DNA of 15,358 nucleotides from JAAYJM01 sp964498585 (GTDB lineage Bacteria; Bacteroidota; Ignavibacteria; Kapaibacteriales; UBA2268), in the NCBI GenBank assembly GCA_964498585.1, contig CAZCHH010000072.1:1-15358 (forward strand), written 5' to 3'. The position numbers and the translations under genes were made by a program. Shown here piece after piece: positions 1 to 8,616 of the stretch. The notes below the pieces were generated by a model. That model did no database searches, was not told the origin of the DNA, and worked only from the letters and a program-made list of their open reading frames with translations. Positions within the stretch are counted from its first letter, which is position 1. Every line of letters begins with the position of its first letter.

Positions 1-157
1 TAAATTCTATTTTTTGTTCATAAGCAATTTCCGGAATCTGATTTTTAATAAGCAGCCGCAACTTTTCATTTAAAGTAAGAGAATCGTTTTCAGAATAAAA
101 ATTGCTGTTTATTCCAAGTCCGTTTGTAATAAGCTTAAGAAGTCCCTGCGGTTCTGC
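1..157 (-). pseudogene. Out-of-frame continuation of the AddA-type helicase, partial at window edge
   Basis: Read on the minus strand, this frame is open for 52 codons from 157 to base 1, just after a TAG at 158-160. It encodes segments such as GLLKLITNGLGINSNFY and NEKLRLLIKNQIPEIAYEQ, with charged and hydrophobic spacing typical of real coding sequence. GLLKLITNGLGI resembles the segment that follows motif VI in AddA-like helicases (a W/L-LKxLLxxLG pattern). There is no start codon of its own and it overlaps the C-terminal codons of the upstream frame, so it is best read as the rest of the same gene after a deletion plus frameshift. The gene continues beyond the left edge. Confidence 0.6.
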
Positions 158-2841
158 CTAATGATGAAAGAAATTGGAGTATCGACATCCTGAATAATTT
201 TTTCCTTGAGTGTTGGAATTTTAAACCCCAAACCAAATTCATCGTCAAGTAGGAAAGAATCTGGATTTTTGGGCTTTTTATTGGTATTGAATAAAATGAC
301 AATTGGAAATTCCAAACCCTTTGAAGCGTGAATCGTCATCATATTTACAGCGTCTTCGTCTGTAAGTGTAACAGGTTCGTTTTCGCCCAAAAAATTTTCA
401 ATTAAAAAGTCGAGTTCTTCTACAAAATCGTTTAAAGTGCGGAATCCACGCGATTGGAAAGTCCTTGCAAAATTAAGCAGTTTTTCAATGTTGATGCGTT
501 TTTGTGCTGCAGCCGGAGAATTTTCCAAAGTTCCCCAATAATCAGTTTGAGCAAGTATTTCATTTACTAACTGCGAAAGCGAGCAGTTTGGTGCTATTGA
601 AATTAAATTGTTGATAACAGAAAATGCCCGTTTTTCAAGGAACGAAGCATTGCTCATTGAGTTTTTCATTCTCGTTTGAAAAAGTTCCCAAAGTGCTGTT
701 CTGGTTTTGCTGCTGCTTATTAGCTCGAAAAGATAAGCATCGCTCAAATTGAAAAAAGGAGATTTGAGGATTGAAGCAAAAGCAAGGTCGTCATTCGGAT
801 TGTTTAAAAAACGCAGGAATGAGTAAACATCAATAATTTCCTGATTATTGAAAAATCCGCTTCCGCTGTGGAGAATATGCGGTATTTCGTATTTCAGGCA
901 GAAAAAAACAAGCGATTCAAATGAAGAGCGGGTTCGCGACAGCACTGCAAAATCCTTGTATTTCGGCTTTCGCTTTTCCCCTTTTTCTTCAACAAAAACG
1001 TCGCTGTCCCCTTCAACTGCATTTTTCATATAGCGGGCAACAAGTTCAGCTTCTTCAAGAAATATAGCTTCCTGCTCTTGGTTTGCTTCTTTGCTATCAT
1101 CTTCAATTCCTTCAATTTCTTTCAGTTTTTTTTCAATCAATTGAGAAGTATTTAGAGAACTTTCTTCATTTTTTTTATAAAAAGAAGTAAGGAAACTTAC
1201 AGTTCCAAAACTGCTTTTGTCCTCACTTTGAAAGAACTCCTCCGAATGTTTGGCGCAAACTAAAGGAGAATACTCAACGTCAAAGCTATTGCTTTTATCT
1301 GCGAAAATATTGCTGCAAACCGTATTGACAAATGAGCAAATATTTGGCTGCATACGAAAAGTAGCAGTGAGTTGTAATTCCCCCTCCCGCTCTGCATCGG
1401 ATTCTGCTGCGATTTGCTCTTCTGCTGAAAGGAAGTAGTCGTTAAGTTCCCGCTGCTCAAGTTTTTTTCGGTTAATTTCCCTAACTTCTGCACGTGCTTT
1501 ATTAAAAATGCGGACGTCAGCATTACGAAAACCATAAATACTTTGCTTTGCATCGCCTACAATGAATAGATTATTATTTTGCTCAATACCGGAAAAATCG
1601 CCAATCAAATTTTTCATAATGGAATACTGGAAATCGTCAGTATCCTGAAATTCATCAACGAGCAGGTATTTTATATTTTTTGCGACTTTGCGGCGGACTT
1701 CTTCATTTTGCAGCAAGCTGTAAGTAAGCAGAATGAAATCATCAAAATCAAGTGCGCCCAATTCGTCTTTCCTTTGTTTAATGCTTTGCTCCACATCTTT
1801 GTAAACATCAATAACGGTGCGTGTTGCCCGAATTAACTCAATATCTAAATCCTCATATTTCAAAACATCAAGCAACTGTGAAAATTTTTCTATAACGTTT
1901 GCAGAACTCCCAATAACTGCTTCTAATGTGAAGCTTTCGTGATGTTGAAAAGTTTTTCTAATCGTGAAATTTTGAGTAAAAAATTCATTTATTATTGAAA
2001 GCGTTTTGTCAATCAGTTGAGGTAAGTTATATGCTTTGCTTTTTGAATTTAACTCATGTTTAAAATTCCTTAAATGCTCAAATGCTTCCTCAAGTTTCTT
2101 AACGTAGCTTGCCTTTAAGTTATCAGTATTATACCGGTCAAAAAAATTGTAGAGTTTGTTAATTGATTCTTCAATTGTAGGAACAATAAGTTTATTTAAG
2201 TATTCATTACGCTTTTCGAGTATTTCACTATTGCTTTTTGAATAAAGTTTAATTAAATTTTGAGTTATAGCTCGTTTATTAAAAATCAGTTTTAAAAGAT
2301 TGCGAAGTTTATATTCCGGTAAAATATCTAAAAGATTTTTAAAAGTAACCCGCTTTTCGTCAATCTCTGTTTCGAGCCAATCTTCAAAAACTTCAGTAAT
2401 TGCTTGGTCTTGAAATGATAATTTCTCCGGTTCAGTCAGTTCCACAAAAGCCGGGTTTATTCCAGCTTCAATCGGATAATCCCTTAAAAGTTTGGAGCAA
2501 AAGCTGTGAATTGTAGAAATATTAGCATAAATCAGGTTCTCACGAATATATTCAAGCCGCTGCGAAAGAACTTTATTTTCGCAGGTTTTCAGTTTTTCTT
2601 CAATATTTTGAGCGATTTTTGCAAGCATTTCCGAAGCTGCCTTTCGCGTGAAAGTGATTGCTACTACTTCTTGTGGCTCAATATCGGTTTTGAGCAAATC
2701 CAATCCGAGCAGAATATTCAAATACCTATGCACAAGCACTCGTGTTTTGCCAGTTCCGGCGTTTGCGGTTACGGTCAGATGTCTGTCGTAGCTTTGTGCT
2801 TTTAATTGTTCTTTTGTTGGTTTTTCTATTTTGGAATTCAT
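109..2841 (-). pseudogene. AddA/RecB-type UvrD-superfamily DNA helicase, broken near the C-terminus
   Basis: ATP-dependent helicase of the AddA/RecB type, which unwinds double-strand ends for recombinational repair. The 910-residue frame shows helicase motifs in order: Walker A AGTGKT (28-33), motif Ia AITFTRKAASEM (61-72), Walker B DEFQDT (396-401), motif III GDAKQSIYGFR (429-439), motif IV TFRMQP (494-499) and motif V IHASKGLEF (837-845). Motif VI (the arginine-finger region, usually like RLLYVAxTRA) should follow within about 60-70 residues but is missing, and no C-terminal nuclease domain is present. Family members usually exceed 1,000 residues. The frame ends at 109-111, while another minus-strand frame is open from 157 to the window edge with family-like sequence. 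I infer an internal deletion with frame change, either a real pseudogene or an assembly error. The ATG at 2839-2841 fits the usual distance before Walker A; no clear Shine-Dalgarno precedes it. An addB-type partner is not in the window. Confidence 0.85.
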
Positions 2842-2908
2842 TTCAAATTTATTAAATTATCTAAATTTTAAATTCAGAAATTACAATTTATAAAATTTTT
2901 GAAAAATT
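2842..2908. promoter_or_regulatory. Divergent intergenic region between the helicase gene and ligA
   Basis: This 67-bp, almost purely A/T spacer separates two divergently oriented genes, so it should hold both promoters. I see no confident -35/-10 pair, no TTG/TAnnTTTG Bacteroidota pair and no Shine-Dalgarno for either start. The promoter role is inferred from gene orientation only. Confidence 0.35.
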
Positions 2909-4969
2909 ATGCAAAAGAACTTGTTTGAAAATAGTCAAATACCGGAAAAAGTAGAAAAACGTGCGGAAGAACTTCGCCAGCTAATCAAAAAGTATGATTA
3001 TGCCTACTATGTAGAAGCCGAGCCACTGATTTCTGACCGCGACTTCGATTTGCTTTTTCTGGAACTTTCAAATATTGAAAAGCAATATCCAGACTTAATT
3101 ACAGCCGATTCCCCATCACAGCGTGTAGGAGGCGAGCCGCTCAAGCAATTTGAAACCGTTATACACGATACTCAAATGCTCTCGCTTGCCAATACATACA
3201 GCAAGGAAGAAGTAAGCGATTTCCATAGACGTGTGAAGGATAATTTGGGACGCGAGCCGGCATCTTACGTTGCAGAACTGAAATACGATGGCGTTGCTAT
3301 TTCTATTAAGTATAAAAATAGTGCTTTGCATATTGCAGCGACACGCGGTGATGGAGTGAAAGGCGACAATATTACTCATAACATTAAAACAATACGTTCT
3401 GTTCCACTTAAAGTAAGTCCAGTTAGTTTTAATGGAATTAAGCTGACAGATTTTGAAGTGCGCAGCGAAGTTTTTATGCTTGAGCAGGATTTTTTGAAAA
3501 TCAACGAAAGGCGATTTGAATTAGAAGAAAAACCGTATGCAAATCCACGCAATCTTACGGCCGGAACCTTGAAACTGCTTGACCCAAAAGAAGCAGCAGC
3601 CCGTCCACTTCAAATTGCCTGCTACTATCTTTTAACGCAACAAGCGGAACTCAAAGAGCATTTTGAAAATATAAAAATGCTGAAAGAAATGGGATTTCCT
3701 GTTAGTCCCTATTCAAAGCTATGCAATAATATAGAAGAAGTGTTTGAATTTTTGGATTACTGGGAAAAGCAGCGGCATACATTGCCATTCCAAATTGACG
3801 GAATTGTTATAAAAACAAATTCTCTTGCAGAACAGCAGCAGCTTGGATTCGTAGCACGTTCTCCACGCTGGGCAATTGCCTATAAATACGAAGCAGAAAA
3901 AGCAGTAACTTTGCTAAAAGATATTTCATTTCAAGTTGGAAGGACTGGAGTTGTTACACCAGTAGCGGAACTTGAACCGGTCTTTCTTGCCGGCTCAACG
4001 ATTAGCCGCGCCACTCTTCATAATGCCGATTTTATCACAGAAAAAGATATTAGAGTAGGTGATTACGTTGTTATTGAAAAGGGAGGCGATGTTATTCCAA
4101 AAGTATCAAGCGTAGTTCTTGAAAAACGCAGTGATAATGTAAAGCCGTTTGCTTTTCCTACTCATTGCACCTGCGAGCTAAAAGCACCACTAAAGCGACC
4201 TGAAGGCGAAGCAAGTTACTACTGCGACCATCCCGATTGCCCCTGGCAAATACGCAGACGCATTGAGCATTTTTGCTCAAGGAATGCTATGAATATTGGA
4301 AATATGGGCGAAAAAGTTGTGGAAAGTTTGGTAAAACTCGGTTTTATTAAAAATGTTGCCGATATTTACGAATTGAAAAAATTTGAAAATGAACTAAAAA
4401 ATTTAGACCGCTGGGGCGAAAAAAGTGTTACTAATCTGCTTGGTGCAATAGAAGAAAGCAAGAAACAGCCATTTTCTAATGTGCTTTTTGCTCTTGGTAT
4501 CCGCTTCATTGGTGAGGTGGCAGCAAAAACACTTGCAAAACAGTTCCGCAACATAAACAGCATTATTTCTGCTTCAAAAGAGGATTTGACTGCTGTCTTT
4601 GAAATCGGCGATAAAATGGCAGAATCAATTATTGCATTTTTCAGTGATGAAAAAGAAATTAAAATTATAAACCGTTTGAAAGAAAGCGGTTTGCAATTTG
4701 AACTTAACGTTGCAGAGCAAAACATATTAAACGAAAATCAGCCACTGCTAAACCAAACCTTTGTTTTAACAGGAGAACTGGAATCATTAACGCGGAATGA
4801 AGCTAAACTTCTAATTGAAAAAAAAGGTGGCAAAGTAACAAGTTCAGTAAGCAAAAACACAAATTTTGTTGTTGTAGGCAGCTCGCCCGGTTCTAAATAC
4901 GACAAAGCATTAAAACTTGGAGTAAAATGTTTGAATGAAGAAGAGTTCTTTTTAATGATTAGTGATTAA
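2909..4969 (+). CDS. ligA: NAD-dependent DNA ligase LigA
   Basis: Seals 3'-OH/5'-phosphate nicks using NAD+ during replication and repair; essential in most bacteria. The 686-residue length is normal. Domains in order: Ia NAD-binding helices (about 1-70, with YYVEAEPLISDRDFD), adenylation domain with catalytic Lys125 in KYDG and TRGDG at 145-149, OB fold containing GRTGVVTP (344-351), Cys4 zinc finger (about 420-444), helix-hairpin-helix repeats (about 455-590) and a C-terminal BRCT domain (about 611-686, with FVLTG and a VVVGSSPGSKYDKA segment). The zinc finger is unusual: the first cysteine pair is C420-T-C422 rather than C-x2-C, directly after His419, while C439 and C444 are normal. The ATG at 2909 begins a typical ligase N-terminus. 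The frame is uninterrupted, in contrast to the neighbouring helicase. Confidence 0.97.
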   Translation: MQKNLFENSQIPEKVEKRAEELRQLIKKYDYAYYVEAEPLISDRDFDLLFLELSNIEKQYPDLITADSPSQRVGGEPLKQFETVIHDTQMLSLANTYSKEEVSDFHRRVKDNLGREPASYVAELKYDGVAISIKYKNSALHIAATRGDGVKGDNITHNIKTIRSVPLKVSPVSFNGIKLTDFEVRSEVFMLEQDFLKINERRFELEEKPYANPRNLTAGTLKLLDPKEAAARPLQIACYYLLTQQAELKEHFENIKMLKEMGFPVSPYSKLCNNIEEVFEFLDYWEKQRHTLPFQIDGIVIKTNSLAEQQQLGFVARSPRWAIAYKYEAEKAVTLLKDISFQVGRTGVVTPVAELEPVFLAGSTISRATLHNADFITEKDIRVGDYVVIEKGGDVIPKVSSVVLEKRSDNVKPFAFPTHCTCELKAPLKRPEGEASYYCDHPDCPWQIRRRIEHFCSRNAMNIGNMGEKVVESLVKLGFIKNVADIYELKKFENELKNLDRWGEKSVTNLLGAIEESKKQPFSNVLFALGIRFIGEVAAKTLAKQFRNINSIISASKEDLTAVFEIGDKMAESIIAFFSDEKEIKIINRLKESGLQFELNVAEQNILNENQPLLNQTFVLTGELESLTRNEAKLLIEKKGGKVTSSVSKNTNFVVVGSSPGSKYDKALKLGVKCLNEEEFFLMISD

Positions 4970-4971
4970 TT

Positions 4972-5050
4972 GTTATCGGTGGTCGGTAGCCAGTTTTTTA
5001 TCATTAATAATAAATTCTTTTTAACCGGCCGGCAACCGATAACCGACTAC
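4972..5050. repeat. Imperfect inverted repeat downstream of ligA
   Basis: The arm at 4972-4991 (gttatcggtggtcggtagcc) pairs with 5031-5050 at 15 of 20 positions, including the perfect 9-mer gttatcggt (4972-4980) against accgataac (5035-5043). The arms are built from a TCGGT core repeated every seven bases, and the loop side holds the short palindrome ccggccgg (5025-5032). It starts two bases after the ligA stop codon. It could act as a terminator-like hairpin, but there is no U-tract at the stem base, so a dispersed REP-like spacer repeat is equally likely. Confidence 0.5.
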
Positions 5051-5213
5051 TGACAACCATTTAAGATTGCAAACACAAGGAATATAAATATTCGGTTCTT
5101 GTTATTTTTGTAACCAAATTAATTAATTCATTTTTTTTTGAGATATTTTTTCGATTTTTGTGTTATTCTTTTATAAGAGGTGCAAAAATAAAAAAAGAAA
5201 TATAAGAAATAAA

Positions 5214-8200
5214 ATGAAATCAAATATGTTAAAAACCGGAATAGCAATAATAATTGCAATTGCTTGCAGTTACAACGTTTTTTGTAATGCTGACGCATTG
5301 CAGAATCCATCTTCAATAAAATCTCCTTCCCAAGTTCAACTTGGAGGGGAGAATAATGCTTTTTGTAATGCTGACGCATTGCAGAATCCATCTTCAATAA
5401 AATCTCCTTCCCAAGTTCAACTTGGAGGGGAGAATAATGCTTTTTGTAATGCTGACGCATTGCAGAATCCATCTTCAAATATCAACCAACGGGTTAACCC
5501 GTTGGCTGATAAAAAAGATAATATACAAAACTCAGACTCCGGCTGGGTACAAAAAGATGGCTACCTCGAAAATGCTTTGCAGGTCGGAAGCATTAGCTAT
5601 TTCAGGTATTCAAATGATGGGCAGTATCTTTTTACTTTTAGTGAAGACAATACTTCTGGTAGTGGTTATCCTTATGGTAATGATTACACTTTTAGGAAGT
5701 GGGATGTGAAAACAGGGAAGGTGGTTAAAGAAAAATGGTTTGGCTTTCATATAGATTCTAATTTTGATTTTGATATTGATAATGATGAAAACACTATGAT
5801 TTTGTCTTATGCAGGTGGAGGGTCACCACGCAATTCTGAAACTTATGTATATGTTAATGATGAAGTTATCGACACTATTAATTCAAGCGAATGGTTTTGG
5901 CCCGGTGAAAGAGGAAATATTGGAAGAGCATATACAAATTTTTTTAACAACGAAAATAAGGTTATTATCGCATTAGCTGTAGGAGAAGAACATCATGGTG
6001 GAGCTGGTTCCTGGCAAAGTTATGCTATATGGAATTTAGATAGTAATACATTAGAAAAAACTTTACCATTCTATAATGCAACACCTTACGAATTAATTGT
6101 TTCAAGAAATGATAAATATATTGCTGTTTCTTCTTATTATTATGATTACTATTTTAATGAAAGTGAATATAATTCTTCATTATTCATAGCTGATATTAAA
6201 ACAGATTCCGTAACTTCTATTCAAAATTTTGATGACGATTTTGTATTTTTGGGTTTAGCTTTTAGCAATAATTTAAAATACTTTGCTGCAACAAGAAGCG
6301 AACAATATTTATTAATGTGGGATATTGAAAAACGAAAAATTATTTATAAAATAAACAGACCTGATTTAATTTATAATAAATTTTCAATTGACGATAGGTT
6401 TCTTATTACTACTATCTCTAATTCAGACAATATACTTATCAAATTCTACTTAGCTGAAACAGGAATTGAAGCCGATAGTATTAAGGGAAGTATAGGAATT
6501 ATAGCAGTTTCACCAGATTCAATAACAATAGCTATCGGTGGTTTAGATGGAAGAATCCGTCTATATCAACCAAAAATATTTAATAAACAATTTTTTGCCT
6601 CGTTTACTTCTGATACCTTAATTAAGCAATTAGGTGAACCAATTTACTTTACCGATAATTCTTTTAATAATCCTACATCTTGGCACTGGGATTTTGGCGA
6701 TGGAACAACAAGCACCGAACAACATCCTGTTCATTATTATCAAACTAAAGGTTTGTTTTCTGTTAAATTAATCGCTTCTAATGGATTTCTTAAAGATACG
6801 TTAACAAGGAAAGATTTTATTAGAATACAAATTCCAGTTGTTGCTAATTTCGATTCTAATATAACTCAAGATACTGTTCCTCTCAACGTCCAATTTATAA
6901 ATCAATCTCAAGGAGACATTAAAAATTATAGTTGGAATTTTGGTTATAATAAAATAAGTAATGAAGAAAATCCATCTATTTTATATGACAAGTGGGGAGA
7001 ATTTGACGTTAGTTTAAAAGTAACTGATGGTTATTTTTCTGATTCAATTTTAGTAAGTGAAAAAATTAAGGTTATTCCACCTGCAATTCCTTTCTTTACA
7101 AATAAACTTGAAAAACGATTTGTTCAAAATAATCAAAGTTATTATGGTATTGACGGATTACAAACTTTTGACGGTAATTTTGCTTTTATTGCAAAAATAT
7201 ATAATGTAGAAACTTATTATTATGACGACGAATACCATTACAAAGAAATATACAGAAATAAAATGTTAATAAAGATGGACAGTGTAGGCAATGTTATTTG
7301 GGAAAAAATTGTAACAAAGGGGAAAAAAATTGCTCAATTACTTGATAGCTGTTTAATAATTGTCGATGATAGTGTTACATCACGAAATGAAATTTATGTT
7401 GCAAAGTATAATCAAGATGGTGAATTTTTATGGGAAAGATTTCATCGAACGCAAACGCTTCGCAGTGATTCACCTGTAAACATTAAGGTTACAAAGGACA
7501 GTGGTTATGTTATTGCTGCTGATTCTAAATATTATGATGAATATCGCTCTTCTATATTTAAAACTAATAAAAATGGTATCCAAACTATGTATAAAGCAAA
7601 TTTGAATGGAAGATATACTGATGTTATTGAAATTGAAGATGGTTATTATTTTTTAATTTATCATAATCCAAACAATAAGAATATTATGATTTCGAAAATA
7701 AATAATTCGGGTAAAGTCTTAGCTTCAGTTATATGTGGTGACAAAAATAATATTTTCCCCAAAAATACAATTTTAACACAAAAAAGTAACTTAATAATAG
7801 CTGGTTGGCTAACAAATACTGACAATATGCAATATTCTTATATGTTAAAAGTTGATAGTTTAGGAAATAAACTATGGGATTTAATTGGAACTACTCCAAA
7901 TTCTTGCTACTACTATATTTCCAGCATTGCCGATACTCTCTTTGCAGCATCAGGCAACTTCAATAACCAATTAGGAGTTGACATAATCAACAACCAAGGT
8001 GAACTGGTTAATTCTGTTCGCTTTCCAGAAAGAAACGGAGTAATTAACTCAATTATTACTACAAAAGACAACGACCTTTTCTTGACCGGCTCAATCACCC
8101 CACCTTATAAATTTAGCCAGCTCTACACTCTTTTACTAAAACATCCTTACATCATTACAAGTGTAGAAGATGAGCATACTGAAAATACCGCAAACCCCGA

Positions 8201-8459
8201 ACTACCATTCAGCATTTTCCCAAATCCAACTAACTCCACTGCCACACTGCAATATAAAATTGAAACACCAACAAATGTAAAAATAGAACTAATTGATTTT
8301 ATGGGATTGAAAGTAAGCGAACTTGAAAACACATATAAAGAAGCAGGCGAATACAACTCATTAATCAATTTCGAAAAATTAACTATTGCAAAAGGTATTT
8401 ATTTTGTAAGATTTATTGCAAATGGAAATGTTTTTATTTGTAAATTAGTATATGTATAA
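5214..8459 (+). CDS. Secreted beta-propeller/PKD protein with T9SS C-terminal sorting domain
   Basis: Predicted cell-surface or extracellular protein exported by Sec and then by the type IX system; substrate unknown. From the ATG at 5214 (1,081 residues) it has a signal peptide with a Lys-bearing start, a hydrophobic core of Ile/Ala and an A-D-A cleavage motif near residue 28. An in-frame GTG at 5160 would add 18 polar residues before the signal peptide and is less likely. Next come 81-bp repeats (about 22-88), WD40-like blades (about 120-460, for example KYFAATRSEQYLLMWDIEKR), two PKD domains (about 461-540 with WHWDFGDGTTS; about 541-625 with a degenerate second copy), a second propeller-like region with blades such as KMDSVGNVIWEK (about 630-990), and a Por-secretion-tail domain from about 998 (FSIFPNPTNSTATLQY, ending in a GIYFVRF-type strand). 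The middle is much more AT-rich than the last 190 codons. Specific function unknown; confidence is high for architecture and secretion route. Confidence 0.88.
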   Translation: MKSNMLKTGIAIIIAIACSYNVFCNADALQNPSSIKSPSQVQLGGENNAFCNADALQNPSSIKSPSQVQLGGENNAFCNADALQNPSSNINQRVNPLADKKDNIQNSDSGWVQKDGYLENALQVGSISYFRYSNDGQYLFTFSEDNTSGSGYPYGNDYTFRKWDVKTGKVVKEKWFGFHIDSNFDFDIDNDENTMILSYAGGGSPRNSETYVYVNDEVIDTINSSEWFWPGERGNIGRAYTNFFNNENKVIIALAVGEEHHGGAGSWQSYAIWNLDSNTLEKTLPFYNATPYELIVSRNDKYIAVSSYYYDYYFNESEYNSSLFIADIKTDSVTSIQNFDDDFVFLGLAFSNNLKYFAATRSEQYLLMWDIEKRKIIYKINRPDLIYNKFSIDDRFLITTISNSDNILIKFYLAETGIEADSIKGSIGIIAVSPDSITIAIGGLDGRIRLYQPKIFNKQFFASFTSDTLIKQLGEPIYFTDNSFNNPTSWHWDFGDGTTSTEQHPVHYYQTKGLFSVKLIASNGFLKDTLTRKDFIRIQIPVVANFDSNITQDTVPLNVQFINQSQGDIKNYSWNFGYNKISNEENPSILYDKWGEFDVSLKVTDGYFSDSILVSEKIKVIPPAIPFFTNKLEKRFVQNNQSYYGIDGLQTFDGNFAFIAKIYNVETYYYDDEYHYKEIYRNKMLIKMDSVGNVIWEKIVTKGKKIAQLLDSCLIIVDDSVTSRNEIYVAKYNQDGEFLWERFHRTQTLRSDSPVNIKVTKDSGYVIAADSKYYDEYRSSIFKTNKNGIQTMYKANLNGRYTDVIEIEDGYYFLIYHNPNNKNIMISKINNSGKVLASVICGDKNNIFPKNTILTQKSNLIIAGWLTNTDNMQYSYMLKVDSLGNKLWDLIGTTPNSCYYYISSIADTLFAASGNFNNQLGVDIINNQGELVNSVRFPERNGVINSIITTKDNDLFLTGSITPPYKFSQLYTLLLKHPYIITSVEDEHTENTANPELPFSIFPNPTNSTATLQYKIETPTNVKIELIDFMGLKVSELENTYKEAGEYNSLINFEKLTIAKGIYFVRFIANGNVFICKLVYV
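5277..5477 (+). repeat. 81-bp in-frame tandem repeat, 2.5 copies
   Basis: Two complete 81-bp units (5277-5357, 5358-5438) and a 39-bp partial third (5439-5477) lie inside the N-terminus of the secreted protein. Each unit encodes 27 residues, beginning V/A-FCNADALQNPSS and ending SQVQLGGENN. The units are nearly identical at the DNA level, differing at the first codon (GTT against GCT). Each full unit contains a hairpin-forming ccaagttcaacttgg (5330-5344 and 5411-5425). The first unit overlaps the signal-peptide cleavage region, so the A-D-A motif is present three times. Near identity implies recent duplication. Confidence 0.95.
5480..5511. repeat. 32-bp near-perfect palindrome inside the coding sequence
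   Basis: The core ccaacgggttaacccgttgg (5486-5505) is a perfect 20-bp palindrome. It extends to 5480-5511 with a single mismatched pair (5485/5506). It lies in frame directly after the 81-bp repeats and encodes roughly NQRVNPLAD in a linker between the signal peptide and the first propeller. Its form resembles REP-type or Rickettsia-type palindromic elements that insert into genes; that identity is inference. Confidence 0.9.
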
Positions 8460-8484
8460 AATTGCAAAATAATTGGAGTAAAAT

Positions 8485-8616
8485 ATGTTTTCAGAACTTA
8501 CTATTTCAGGGTGGATTTTCCTGATACTTGGCTGGGGATTTGTTTTTTCATTGGTTATATTTTGTATGTGCAAATTGATGATGTGTCAAAAAAAGAAGAA
8601 AACGGAAGAGGCGTAA
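8485..8616 (+). CDS. Small single-span membrane protein, 43 residues
   Basis: The ATG at 8485 is preceded by GGAG at 8475-8478, one of the few clear Shine-Dalgarno sites here, and the frame ends with TAA at 8614-8616, directly abutting the TTG start of the next gene. The product has a short polar N-terminus, one strongly hydrophobic segment (about residues 7-27, with GWIFLILGWGF), a Cys/Met-rich end to that segment and a basic tail (QKKKK). I do not recognise the family. The layout resembles small subunits of membrane transporters such as MetS-type proteins, but no transporter gene lies next to it. It starts 25 bp after the secreted-protein gene and is probably co-transcribed with the pseudouridine synthase. 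Confidence 0.65.
   Translation: MFSELTISGWIFLILGWGFVFSLVIFCMCKLMMCQKKKKTEEA

Noticed and set aside
1250..1836. Plus-strand frames opposite the helicase gene
   Set aside because: They are shadows of the helicase coding sequence without start signals or recognisable protein features.
5103..5110. TATTTTTG as a Bacteroidota-type -7 box for the secreted protein
   Set aside because: No TTG -33 element is at the right spacing, and such a string is expected by chance in this AT-rich DNA.
5160..5213. GTG start at 5160 for the secreted protein
   Set aside because: It places a polar, basic 18-residue extension before the signal peptide; the ATG at 5214 gives a standard signal peptide.
5277..5477. Possible CRISPR-like array
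   Set aside because: The repeats are tandem with no spacers, 81 bp long and in frame within a coding sequence.
5128..5478. Minus-strand open frame with repeated KMDSAMRQHYKK segments
   Set aside because: It is the reverse strand of the 81-bp repeats in the secreted-protein gene; its repetition is inherited from them and it overlaps a better-supported gene.
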